A model generated the notes under the pieces. It was not told where the DNA came from and did no database searches. It saw only the letters and a list, made by a program, of their open reading frames with translations. DNA of 64,000 nucleotides from Mariniphaga sp964559175 (GTDB taxonomy: Bacteria; Bacteroidota; Bacteroidia; Bacteroidales; Prolixibacteraceae). Below are positions 17,494-25,447 of this stretch, piece by piece; position 1 is the first letter of the stretch; every line of letters begins with the position of its first letter. The position numbers and the translations under genes were made by a program. The stretch is from contig CAZLGT010000005.1 in NCBI GenBank assembly GCA_964559175.1, positions 59,930 through 123,929 on the forward strand, given 5' to 3'.

Positions 17494-18816
17494 ATGGAGT
17501 TTGAGAAACATTTGAATAATCTTGAGACTGCAGTACGTTATGCTTTGTCACAACATTTTACTCCCGGAACAGAGCATACTAATGTTTCTGTTAAATTACC
17601 CAAAAACAAAACCGATATCGTTCTTCGTTTTATTTTGGAAAATAAACTGAATGCCGAAGAATATATTTGTTTATTGCTTGCATTAGTTCCCCATATTTCG
17701 CCCAATTTTTTTAATGCTATCATTTCTGACTATCTCCCCAACGGGGGAGATTTTCCCGAATTTGGAGGTGTCAAAGGCAAAAATCACCGGGGAATTTTAC
17801 CTACCGGAGAAACGGTTTTGTACATCCTTGCCGGAAATGATATTGAAAAGCGTATAGAAGTTTCAAAGTTGTTTGATGAAGACCATCTGTTTGCCCGCAA
17901 AAATATATTGTCTCTTGAAAATCCGGGAGACGGCGAACCTAAAATGAGCGGACGATTGGTGCTCGATGAAGAATATGTGGATTTGTTTACCAGCGGAAAA
18001 ATTTCAAAACCCCGCCTTAGCAGCGACTTTCCGGCTGAACGCATTACCACTGAGTTGAAATGGAGCGACCTGGTGCTGAACGAAAAAACGATGGCCGGCA
18101 TTAAAGAGATTGAAACCTGGCTGAAATACAACGACGAACTGCTTAGCGGCTGGAAAATGCACGGAAAAATCAAGCCGGGTTTCCGGGTGCTCTTTCACGG
18201 ACCTTCCGGCACTGGAAAAACACTAACTGCCTCCCTTCTTGGAAAATACAACGGGCGCGATGTGTTCCGCATCGACCTGTCGATGGTAGTTTCGAAGTAC
18301 ATCGGGGAAACGGAAAAAAACCTGTCCAAACTGTTCGATAAAGCGGCCAACAAAGACTGGATACTGTTTTTCGATGAGGCAGACTCGATTTTCGGCAAGC
18401 GCACCACCGTCCGCGACGCCCACGACAAATATGCCAACCAGGAGGTGTCTTACCTATTGCAGCGTATTGAGTCGCACGCCGGACTGGTTATTCTCGCTTC
18501 CAATATGAAATCGAACATCGATCCTTCGTTTACCCGACGGTTCAATTCAATTATCGGGTTCGACAATCCCGACACGACCGAGCGGTTGCAACTTTGGAAA
18601 AATTATCTTCCTCCTGTGGCAAAACTCGATAAAATAGTAAATCTGGAGGAAATTGCCCGAAAATACCATTTAACCGGCGCAAACATTGTTAATGTCATTC
18701 AGTTTGCCGGATTGCAAACCCTGGAAAAAAAATCGAATACCATTTCGTCAGAGGACCTTTTGAAAGGCATTCAGAAAGAATATGAAAAAGAGGGGAAAAT
18801 GATGCGGCTGGAGTAG
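17494..18816 (+). CDS. eCIS AAA+ ATPase (Afp15-like)
   Basis: A 440-aa AAA+ ATPase of the Afp15/Pvc15 type, thought to be needed for particle assembly or cargo loading rather than being part of the particle. It has an N-terminal non-ATPase region (1-185), Walker A GPSGTGKT (236-243), Walker B LFFDEAD (291-297), the sensor-type LASNMKSNID and an arginine-finger FTRRF (346-350), and a C-terminal helical lid. It is the last gene of the operon in this window. The first third of the gene is AT-rich like the cargo gene, whereas the catalytic part is clearly GC-richer. Confidence 0.95.
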   Translation: MEFEKHLNNLETAVRYALSQHFTPGTEHTNVSVKLPKNKTDIVLRFILENKLNAEEYICLLLALVPHISPNFFNAIISDYLPNGGDFPEFGGVKGKNHRGILPTGETVLYILAGNDIEKRIEVSKLFDEDHLFARKNILSLENPGDGEPKMSGRLVLDEEYVDLFTSGKISKPRLSSDFPAERITTELKWSDLVLNEKTMAGIKEIETWLKYNDELLSGWKMHGKIKPGFRVLFHGPSGTGKTLTASLLGKYNGRDVFRIDLSMVVSKYIGETEKNLSKLFDKAANKDWILFFDEADSIFGKRTTVRDAHDKYANQEVSYLLQRIESHAGLVILASNMKSNIDPSFTRRFNSIIGFDNPDTTERLQLWKNYLPPVAKLDKIVNLEEIARKYHLTGANIVNVIQFAGLQTLEKKSNTISSEDLLKGIQKEYEKEGKMMRLE

Positions 18817-19030
18817 GTCTCCTGTACCTCTGGTGATGGTATGACTCAAAGTCATGCTGTCACTTGCCACACAAAGGGCTCAAAGGTTTGAGGGTTTGAA
18901 AGTTCGAGATTGCTTGAAGGTTCGAGGCTGGGACATAAACATATAAGCAGCAGAGTAACTACAGATTGGAAAGATTTTGTCAGGGGCGGAGATTGAGCAA
19001 AGGACTGCAAATCTGGGGCGCTAATAACTT
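18817..19030. other. Non-coding junction downstream of the eCIS operon
   Basis: No credible gene is present. The stretch contains a short perfect hairpin ATGACT-CAA-AGTCAT near 18840 without a following U-tract, then low-complexity GTTTGAG/GTTCGAG motifs. It marks the passage from the eCIS operon into the toxin-antitoxin and decay region. Confidence 0.6.
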
Positions 19031-19426
19031 TTAACTTTTGTAAATCAAATTCATTTCAGATAATTCTTGTCCAATTTGATGGATTCCGCTTAATATTTTT
19101 TCAGTTTGGTTTTCAGATGGTTTTTTATGCCCCTGCACATATTGAGACAATAAAGTTGGATTCATTCCAATTTTTTCTGCAAGAAATTTCGAATTCAGTA
19201 CTTTGTAATATTGGAAGAATTGTGCAAAATCAATTTCAAACTTTAAATTTTCATGGGAAATAATATATTCATCCTCAAAATTTAATTGAGTTGCTTCGAG
19301 TGCATTATTAATGAGTTCAGGAATCGTTCTACCTGTTGTAAATATTTGATATTCTTCGGAATAAGCTGAAAATCCGGTGTCTGTTTTTTCAACAATTATT
19401 TTAATTTTTTTCTTATAATTTTTCAT
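19031..19426 (-). CDS. hicB: HicB-type antitoxin with C-terminal HTH
   Basis: A 131-aa antitoxin of the HicB family. Residues 1-50 form the partial ribonuclease-H-like fold (KIKIIVEKTDTGFSAYSEEY, then GRTIPELINNALEA) that binds the toxin. Residues about 65-115 are a Cro/C1-like helix-turn-helix (SKFLAEKIGMNPTLLSQYVQGHKKPS). It lies 37 nt downstream of the hicA toxin gene on the same strand, so the order is toxin first, as in many hicAB loci. The HTH suggests autorepression, probably at the palindromes upstream of hicA. Confidence 0.9.
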   Translation of the reverse strand: MKNYKKKIKIIVEKTDTGFSAYSEEYQIFTTGRTIPELINNALEATQLNFEDEYIISHENLKFEIDFAQFFQYYKVLNSKFLAEKIGMNPTLLSQYVQGHKKPSENQTEKILSGIHQIGQELSEMNLIYKS

Positions 19427-19463
19427 CTCATTAAATTTTATGTTCGTTTCATAATTACTCTTT

Positions 19464-19652
19464 TTAAAGTGTTATTCCTGCATCTTTTATAATCTTTTTC
19501 TCAAGTCCTTTTCCAACTTCCTGACTTCCGTGATTTGGGAAAATTATTATTCCTTTTTTCTGGTCATGTTTCAGTTTCACATGTGACCCTTTTTGTGAGA
19601 TTGGGTACCAACCATCTTTTTTTAAAAGTCGGAATAGTTCGGAGCATTTCAT
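19464..19652 (-). CDS. hicA: HicA-type mRNA interferase toxin
   Basis: A 62-aa protein with the full HicA double-stranded-RNA-binding-like fold: the N-terminal LFRLLKKDGWYPISQKGSHVKL and the LEKKIIKDAGI end. The catalytic histidine is in GSHVKL (about residue 24). Length and motifs are intact, so the toxin appears functional, unlike the two RelE-type toxins 3 kb away. HicA toxins cleave mRNA and arrest growth unless bound by HicB. Confidence 0.92.
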   Translation of the reverse strand: MKCSELFRLLKKDGWYPISQKGSHVKLKHDQKKGIIIFPNHGSQEVGKGLEKKIIKDAGITL

Positions 19653-19973
19653 CTGTTTGATTTTTTACCGCAAACACACAGAGACACAAAGTAAAAGTTG
19701 AAAATAATCACACTTCTGTGTGGCAAAATTTTGCCATGTTCATTTCATGCAGCTATATTTTTAAAATAACATTCAAAGGTAAATAATAATTTACTTTTTA
19801 ACAAAGAAATAGTTTGAGAATTTTTTTTTCAACATTGGCTAAAATGGTTTGAGGCAGGTTGCGGGTGTGGTCCAATCCCGATGTCTGTCCGGAGCTTATC
19901 GCCGGGTCAGTTTCCACTAAAACAGGACAGGCATTGCAGACCACATAGAATCCTGTTTATTTTGCAACCGAAT
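19653..19973. other. Intergenic region between hicA and the nuclease-like gene
   Basis: Apart from the hicA palindromes I see no gene. It includes an ACCGCAAACACACAGAGACACAAAG-type low-complexity stretch (19668-19691) of a kind common in intergenic DNA, an AT-rich run, and a GC-richer segment (19850-19950) that looks foreign to its surroundings but has no readable frame. Confidence 0.55.
19709..19736. promoter_or_regulatory. Palindromes upstream of hicA, candidate HicB operator
   Basis: A perfect 16-bp palindrome TGGCAAAATTTTGCCA (19721-19736) overlaps an adjacent inverted repeat CACAC-TTCT-GTGTG (19709-19722). Both lie about 60-85 bp upstream of the hicA start, where the promoter of the minus-strand hicAB pair should be. 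HicB proteins with an HTH usually repress their own operon by binding palindromes, so this is the obvious operator candidate. Not proven. Confidence 0.55.
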
Positions 19974-21626
19974 TTAATTATTATTTTCTATCATTTTTTG
20001 AAAGTATGGTATGATATCTTCTGAATAATTCATATTAATGTTATGTCTATTTAGAGTGTCATAAAAAGGAGGTATAAATTTTTTGTCCCTAACATGACTC
20101 TCTAATAATTCCCATATTCTTTTAGGTGTTTTATTTAAAGTGTATTGCAATCTTTCTAAATCACTAATGTGAATAATTGATAGTGGCTTTATAGTTATTT
20201 TATCTATTGACAAGTTTTCAATGAGTTCTTGAAATCTGATATTGAATGTATCAGCCATCAATGGTGTTTGCAAGGATTTATCATTAACAATAATTACGGG
20301 AAAAATAGTAATTGGGTGTCCTTTAGGATAATGCCCATCTAACGATAAGATGTAATCGTTCATTATCGTGATTGACTTTACAATTTGATTTACTCCAAAA
20401 TTTTCAAAAAAACTGTTTCTGTCTTTTTTGTATAAATCTTCAGTGCTTTTACTATATTTTTCTTTATCATAGATGTTTCCACCTTTTACTTGACCTAAAA
20501 ATATTCTTTTCCCATATCGAAAATAAATATCAGCAATTTCAATTTCATCTTTTACAATTTTCAGTTTAAGGTTAGAGAACGTGATAAGTGAGGAGTATTT
20601 GTAATTTTCGAATAATTCATGAAGAATTTCGTCAACGTATTTTTCAAAGAAATAACCAAAAATACTACGATAAAATTCCACACTATATTTATTGTTTTTT
20701 GAATCTTGAAACTTAGGTTTGATATAGTCAAACCAGAAATCATTAACTAGTTGATTGTAAGTTTTTTCAAGTAAAAACACGTTATCTGAAATGAGATATT
20801 TATTTTCGCCAACGTCGATAAATGGGCCTTTTTTTATGCTTACTAATTTGTAAGTTTCTTTATTAACAAATCTTTTGCTCAATGCTTTTAAAAAGACATC
20901 ATTTTCGTTTGTTAAATAAAAGAACTGCCAGTCAGGATTTTCGCTTGAATTTGTTATATATAATGACATGATTCTAAAAACAAATGCTATTGGACTGATA
21001 TCATATTGAACTTTGAAATACTCCTCAAGTTCATCTTTGTAATATTCCTCACGGCTATAGAATTCAATTAATTTAAGTCCTCTCCGAGGGGTGAATATTG
21101 GGTCGCTTGCAATTGTAAGCTCATTTAATGGTAATATTCGAGGATTTAAAGTTTCAAAATTTTTTTCTTCTTCATCTTTTTCATCTTTTATGTCAGAGAT
21201 TATAGTATTTATTACGAGTAAGTATTTTAAAATATTTTCCCAAACTATTTCTCTTTTCATGATAAAGTTGGGATATGAAATAAAATCTTTATCATTGATA
21301 ATTTCCTCAATAGCATAAGTACAGGCCTGTCTGTTGAAAATTGTTGCAAATTCTTTATTTTCTCGATTATATTTTATTGCAACATTATATATTTTATCGT
21401 AGACTTGTTTATTTGGAGAAAAATATTCAAGCTCTTTTATTTGATTTTCCCAACTATCATTAAATTCTAATTTATATTTGGGTTTTAAACGATAATTTAA
21501 TGCCACGATTTCATATAAAATATGCTCTTTGGAAAATGATTTGATCAAAGACAAACTTTCAATAGGTGGTTCTTCTCCATAAACAACTGAGTATTCAAGA
21601 AATATGTTGATAGTTGGTAGTCTCAT
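19974..21626 (-). CDS. Orphan protein with PD-(D/E)xK-like nuclease core
   Basis: A 550-aa protein of unknown family, AT-rich. From the ATG at 21626 (preferred to an upstream TTG at 21698), residues about 320-400 show the pattern of a PD-(D/E)xK nuclease: FFEKYVDEILHEL (Glu328), then EIEIADIYFRYG (Asp366) followed by a strand ending LGQVKGGN (Gln379, Lys381). The spacing E...D-x12-Q-x-K fits restriction-type and other DNA nucleases of this fold. The N-terminal 300 residues are helical and unrecognised. It stands alone, without methylase, helicase or REase partner, next to hicAB and degraded genes, so it is probably horizontally acquired. A single-gene defence function is possible but only inferred. 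Confidence 0.7.
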   Translation of the reverse strand: MRLPTINIFLEYSVVYGEEPPIESLSLIKSFSKEHILYEIVALNYRLKPKYKLEFNDSWENQIKELEYFSPNKQVYDKIYNVAIKYNRENKEFATIFNRQACTYAIEEIINDKDFISYPNFIMKREIVWENILKYLLVINTIISDIKDEKDEEEKNFETLNPRILPLNELTIASDPIFTPRRGLKLIEFYSREEYYKDELEEYFKVQYDISPIAFVFRIMSLYITNSSENPDWQFFYLTNENDVFLKALSKRFVNKETYKLVSIKKGPFIDVGENKYLISDNVFLLEKTYNQLVNDFWFDYIKPKFQDSKNNKYSVEFYRSIFGYFFEKYVDEILHELFENYKYSSLITFSNLKLKIVKDEIEIADIYFRYGKRIFLGQVKGGNIYDKEKYSKSTEDLYKKDRNSFFENFGVNQIVKSITIMNDYILSLDGHYPKGHPITIFPVIIVNDKSLQTPLMADTFNIRFQELIENLSIDKITIKPLSIIHISDLERLQYTLNKTPKRIWELLESHVRDKKFIPPFYDTLNRHNINMNYSEDIIPYFQKMIENNN

Positions 21627-21954
21627 TATTTGCTTGCTAACTATGTTGCCTGTGATCCAAACCTTCACAATATTTCTTCTCACCGGAATCTTTGTCAACC
21701 TCCGGCATCCTAAAATTTATTTCTGCTCTTGCTGTATTTTGCCCGGGGAAGTCGGGGAGGGCAGGGTTCTGTTGCGGATGTATTTGCTCGGTTTTCAACA
21801 CTGGCTTTTGGTCTTTTACTGGTTTACAAAAAATTACGGGAGCTAAATTAGGAATTGCCGCCGGAAAAAACAAGCGGGAAATTTGAGTTTTAGCTGTGTT
21901 GTAAATTATAAAAGGCAAGATTTTGTTATTTTTAATGCTAAAAATCAAAAACCG
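21627..21954. other. Intergenic region with no supported gene
   Basis: Upstream of the nuclease-like gene (minus) and of the decayed URO-D-family gene (plus). Short frames exist on both strands but none has a recognisable family or a good start. A promoter for either gene could lie here; I could not pick one with confidence. Confidence 0.5.
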
Positions 21955-22334
21955 ATGACAAAAACAGAACAATTCCACTCACTTCTGCAACATGGCGCGT
22001 TGCCTGGAAAGGTGCTTTTCCGACCCATTTTAATGTATTTTGCCGCAAATTTTATCGGAAAAACCTATGACAAATTCGCCTCCGATTACAATGTTTTGGT
22101 GGAAGCCAATTTACGATGTATGGACGAATTTGGGCTCGATATGCTTGGCCTGATTTCCGATCCGTATCGTGAAACCAGTGCGTTTGGTGCAAAAATTCAA
22201 TACATACCGGATGGAGTTCCGCGTTGCCTGAATTATGTGGCGAAAACGAACGATTTATCCTGTCTGCAGGTTGCGAAATTACCGTTTTAACACCTCCTGA
22301 AAATTTGAAAACGATGGATGAAACGAGAGCATAA
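21955..22334 (+). pseudogene. Uroporphyrinogen-decarboxylase-family (corrinoid methyltransferase) gene with an internal deletion
   Basis: The first 104 codons from ATG 21955 clearly encode the N-terminus of a MtaA/URO-D superfamily protein (RPILMYFAANFIGKTYDKFA, FGLDMLGLISDPYRETSAFG). The frame then ends at 22290 after DLSCLQVAKLPF. In another frame, from 22269 to a stop at 22334, the sequence reads GCEITVLTPPENLKTMDETRA, which matches the C-terminal end of the same superfamily (AGCEIxxxTPxEN). The gene therefore keeps both ends but has lost roughly two thirds of its centre. The join falls in CTGCAGGTTG, which fits both sides, suggesting a deletion at a short repeat. Intact relatives of about 340 aa demethylate or methylate corrinoid-linked substrates or decarboxylate uroporphyrinogen. 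Confidence 0.8.
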
Positions 22335-22365
22335 AAAAATGATAAATATGCCAGGTCGGGAATTT

Positions 22366-22467
22366 CTACAATAAACCTGCTAAACGCAAAAGCTCGTCCA
22401 GTTCTTTATCAGCGATGTTTTTTGCATTTTTTTTAAAGCCATCGGTAACAACAACATTAAAGCTCAT
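22366..22467 (-). pseudogene. RelE/ParE-type toxin remnant with internal deletion
   Basis: A 33-codon frame reading MSFNVVVTDGFKKNAKN followed by IADKELDELLRLAGLL. The first part matches the start of RelE-type toxins (MSFxVxxTxxFKKxAK) and the second matches their extreme C-terminus (ENIxDKELxELL), so the approximately 60 residues between, including the catalytic basic residues, are missing. Its ATG overlaps the end of the upstream antitoxin gene by 11 nt, the normal toxin-antitoxin coupling. The toxin should be inactive. Confidence 0.7.
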
Positions 22468-22666
22468 TAAGAAAATCTTTTGCCGGTTGAAGTTTTATTT
22501 TTCCTTCCTGGTGCTGTTTTACCTGTTCCAAAGAATGTTGCAAATCATCAACGAATTGCTTTTGCTCTTGTGAAATTTGCTTTACCTTTTTAAATCCCAG
22601 ATTATTCACCAACTCCATAAAAAAGCTGAGTTTATTATCAGGTATGTCAATTACTATTCGTTGCAT
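22457..22666 (-). CDS. Antitoxin of a RelE-type pair (toxin broken)
   Basis: A 69-aa protein with an N-terminal RIVIDIPDNKLSFFMELVNNLGF strand-helix unit, then a charged helix and the C-terminal LQPAKDFLNEL. This layout is common for antitoxins encoded directly upstream of RelE/ParE-type toxins in Bacteroidota. Its 3' end overlaps the start of the decayed toxin. With the toxin lost it may persist as an orphan regulator or simply be decaying. Confidence 0.75.
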   Translation of the reverse strand: MQRIVIDIPDNKLSFFMELVNNLGFKKVKQISQEQKQFVDDLQHSLEQVKQHQEGKIKLQPAKDFLNEL

Positions 22667-22809
22667 AAAAGTTTATTATATCTATTTCACAAAAATATCA
22701 AAAAGAATAATTATTGCCAAGAAGTTGAAAAATAAAACAATAATGAAGTCCGGTACTAATCGGGTGCAGCGGTTTGTCACATAACAATTCCAAAAGAAGT
22801 AACCGCTGT

Positions 22810-22920
22810 TCAAACAATTTTTTCAAAATGTGGGATATACTTTTTGAGCGATGGAAATTTTTTCATCAGGCGTTTTACCTGGCGTTCAAAAACGGATATA
22901 GTCTTAACATTAAAGCTCAT
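22810..22920 (-). pseudogene. Second RelE-type toxin remnant, 3'-truncated
   Basis: A 36-codon frame reading MSFNVKTISVFERQVKRLMKKF then PSLKKYIPHFEKIV and a stop. The first 27 residues match the RelE-family N-terminus (VFERQxKRLxKKFPSLKK). The remainder, which should hold the catalytic core, is replaced by unrelated sequence, so the gene is cut to about one third. It overlaps the 3' end of its antitoxin gene by 11 nt, exactly like the neighbouring remnant. Confidence 0.75.
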
Positions 22921-23131
22921 TTAGAAAATCTTCTGCGTTACGAGCTTGTTTTTTACCGTCTTTAATCAGCTTCATTTCTTCAACAGCTTCGGTCAGTTCG
23001 GTCAAAAACAGTTTTTTGTTCCTTAAACGCTCCAGTTCGTCAAGGTCTTTTTGTATCTGCTTCCAATCCTTCATAGGAAGCTGAACTGCTCTTTTTTGAC
23101 CTTTTGTGTCGGTAATATATTGTAAGTCCAT
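22910..23131 (-). CDS. Antitoxin of a second RelE-type pair (toxin truncated)
   Basis: A 73-aa protein starting MDLQYITDTKGQKRAVQLPM, a PHD/Axe-like DNA-binding start in which the protein states a recognition loop and a KDWKQIQKDLDELE helix, and ending in NAEDFLNEL, the same last five residues as the neighbouring antitoxin. The family sits upstream of RelE toxins. It is probably still able to bind DNA, but its partner is truncated. Confidence 0.78.
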   Translation of the reverse strand: MDLQYITDTKGQKRAVQLPMKDWKQIQKDLDELERLRNKKLFLTELTEAVEEMKLIKDGKKQARNAEDFLNEL

Positions 23132-23251
23132 AGCAATATTTTTTCACTTAAAGCTAAACTAAAAAGTTTTGTTTTAAGCTAATTACTTCTTATTTCTGCA
23201 AATATATATTACTTAACCATGCGAAACAAAACTGGAAATGCATCTTTATTG

Positions 23252-24406
23252 TCATAATCCGCCCAGGCTTACTCCGAGCGAAATCATAAAATGGAAATCA
23301 TAGCCTTTTGTATAGTCTTTGTTGGATAAAAACTGGTCGTATCCGATTTGCGGACGAAGAAATACAAATCCTGCAGGTTCGTATAAGGATTTGGGTTCCC
23401 ATTTTTTCAGTACAATATCGCTGGCTGCTCCAAATCCGGCGAAAAATGAGCCGGTCAGGTTATTTTTTGGGTTGGCCGAATCTTTATTTTCGAACTCCGA
23501 AGACTGGGAATTCATTTCATATCCTCCAATGGACAAGTATGGATAAACATTCAACCGCTGGTTGTAGAATATGGTCCTTCCTATTTTCATGCCGTATTTC
23601 AGACTGCTTACTTTTTCTTCTTTGGCATGAATCCAGTCTTTCTTTTTCACCGGTAAATCGATGTTGGACCGGACCTGGCTGACACTGCCTCCAATAAAAA
23701 AAGAAAGGTACAGCTGATTGATGAACCCGTCTATTTCCATATTCAGCACATGCAACCTGTTGGTAAATACTTCTGCAATATCTCCGTTCAGAAATTCGTT
23801 TCCATAGCCGAAAACAAAATTCATTCTGGCAGTGGTGGTCAGTTTTTTCAGTTCGTTTAAAAAACAGGAATACTCTGAACCGGGATATGTTTTCTGGTAA
23901 TTTCTGATGGTTGTATTCAAATCCGCCAAATCCTCATTCATATAATACCGGATATAGATGCGTATGAGCTTTTTATCTACTTCGGCCATTTGATACTGCT
24001 CAAGTTCGTCAGTGATAAAAGGCATTTCTGTTGAAAGGTATTCCCTCAGTTCGATGACCATACTTTCCCCGGCAACCGATTTGGTTTTTCCCTCGAGCAG
24101 CGTGTCGAAATTTTTGGCGATGTACAGAAAAAGCGGGAAGTTTCGGGTTGCAAGAGAAAACAGCAATTCTTCGCCCGGATAAAGGATTATATAACGTTTG
24201 TCAGAATTTTCTTTGAGAAAATTGAGAGTTTTGTTTGCGCCAGCATGATCCCCGTCAACTGTTTTGTCCAGAATCAGTTTCCGGCCATTTCGGATAATCA
24301 TTTCGGTGCTGTCGGAATAGGACAGGATTTGCGATTTAATGTCTTCCTGCGAAAAAACAGACAGCACACAAAACAAAAGTATCAGAAGGGTTATTGTCTT
24401 TTTCAT
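23252..24406 (-). CDS. Secreted protein with C-terminal beta-barrel-like region, unknown function
   Basis: A 384-aa protein with a clear signal peptide (KKTITLLILLFCVLSVFSQ, cleavage near residue 20). Residues 20-190 are helical and contain no family I recognise. From about 195 (TARMNFVFGYGNEFLNG) to the end the alternating aromatic/hydrophobic pattern, with YPYLSIGGYEM, SFFAGFGAASDIVL and a terminal FHFMISLGVSLGGL, is typical of a small outer-membrane beta-barrel whose last residues form the closing strand. It is monocistronic, 42 nt downstream of the end of the carbamoyltransferase gene on the same strand. Confidence 0.75.
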   Translation of the reverse strand: MKKTITLLILLFCVLSVFSQEDIKSQILSYSDSTEMIIRNGRKLILDKTVDGDHAGANKTLNFLKENSDKRYIILYPGEELLFSLATRNFPLFLYIAKNFDTLLEGKTKSVAGESMVIELREYLSTEMPFITDELEQYQMAEVDKKLIRIYIRYYMNEDLADLNTTIRNYQKTYPGSEYSCFLNELKKLTTTARMNFVFGYGNEFLNGDIAEVFTNRLHVLNMEIDGFINQLYLSFFIGGSVSQVRSNIDLPVKKKDWIHAKEEKVSSLKYGMKIGRTIFYNQRLNVYPYLSIGGYEMNSQSSEFENKDSANPKNNLTGSFFAGFGAASDIVLKKWEPKSLYEPAGFVFLRPQIGYDQFLSNKDYTKGYDFHFMISLGVSLGGL

Positions 24407-24448
24407 AAAAAAGAATTTGAAAATGGTACAACTGTTAGAGGCTGGTCA

Positions 24449-25447
24449 TTATGCAAGCGTTGCTACCATAACCGCCTTAATCGTATGCAACCGGTTTTCG
24501 GCCTGGTCGAATACCACTGAAGCTTCGCTTTCGAAAACCTCTTCGGTTACTTCCATGGCATCGAGGCCAAACTTCTGATAAATATCTTCGCCAACTTTTG
24601 TGTCGCGATTGTGGAAAGCCGGCAGGCAATGCAGAAATTTCACGTTTAAATTTCCGGTGAGTTTCATCGCTTCTGCATTTACCTGGTAAGGTTTCAGCAA
24701 TTCAATGCGTTCCGCCCATACTTCGGCAGGTTCGCCCATGGAAACCCACACGTCGGTATAAAGGAAGTCACAATCTTTTACAGCCTCAGCTACACCTTCA
24801 GTAATTAATATTTTTGCTCCCGTTTTTTTGGCAATTTCCCTGCACTGTTCCTGCAAATCGGACGAGGGCTGGCAATGTTTCGGCGCTGCAGCTCTGAAAT
24901 CCATACCCAGTTTGGAAGCCCCCACCATCAGGGAGTTGCCCATGTTGTTGCGGGCATCGCCCAGGTAGCAGAATTTAATTTGCGACAGCGGTTTGTCCGA
25001 ATGTTCCTTCATGGTGAGAAAATCGGCCAGAATCTGGGTCGGGTGGAACTCGTTGGTGAGACCATTCCACACCGGTACTCCTGCGTATTGAGCCAGTTCT
25101 TCCACAATTTCCTGTCCGAAACCACGGTATTCGATTCCGTCGTACATGCGGCCCAAAACGCGGGCTGTATCTTTCATGGTTTCCTTGTGCCCGATTTGCG
25201 AGCCCGAGGGTCCCAGGTAAGTTACATGCGCGCCCTGGTCGAATCCAGCCACCTCGAAAGCACACCGGGTGCGGGTAGAAGCTTTTTCAAAAATCAGGGC
25301 AATGTTTTTGCCTTTAAGCATTTGTTGTTCTGTACCGGCATATTTTGCTTTTTTCAGCGTTTCCGACAAATCCAGCAAAAAATTGATCTCCTGTGCTGAA
25401 AAATCCAGCAACTTCAGAAAGTTTCTGTTTTTCAAATTAAAAGCCAT
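24449..25447 (-). CDS. arcB: Ornithine carbamoyltransferase (probably catabolic type)
   Basis: A 332-aa enzyme that interconverts ornithine plus carbamoyl phosphate and citrulline plus phosphate in the cytosol. Carbamoyl-phosphate site STRTR is at 57-61, HPTQ at 135-138 and the ornithine-side HCLPAFH around 272-278. Length, the GSQIGHKETMKDTARVLGRMYD segment and the adjacent carbamate kinase gene favour the catabolic ArcB type, where citrulline is phosphorolysed to feed ATP synthesis. A biosynthetic argF role cannot be excluded because no other arginine genes are in view. Confidence 0.92.
   Translation of the reverse strand: MAFNLKNRNFLKLLDFSAQEINFLLDLSETLKKAKYAGTEQQMLKGKNIALIFEKASTRTRCAFEVAGFDQGAHVTYLGPSGSQIGHKETMKDTARVLGRMYDGIEYRGFGQEIVEELAQYAGVPVWNGLTNEFHPTQILADFLTMKEHSDKPLSQIKFCYLGDARNNMGNSLMVGASKLGMDFRAAAPKHCQPSSDLQEQCREIAKKTGAKILITEGVAEAVKDCDFLYTDVWVSMGEPAEVWAERIELLKPYQVNAEAMKLTGNLNVKFLHCLPAFHNRDTKVGEDIYQKFGLDAMEVTEEVFESEASVVFDQAENRLHTIKAVMVATLA

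Noticed and set aside
18838..18853. Terminator for the eCIS operon (ATGACT-CAA-AGTCAT)
   Set aside because: The stem is only 6 bp and no U-tract follows.
21637..21978. 113-codon minus-strand frame upstream of the nuclease-like gene
   Set aside because: No family, overlaps the nuclease start and the URO-D remnant start; low-complexity polar sequence suggests non-coding DNA.
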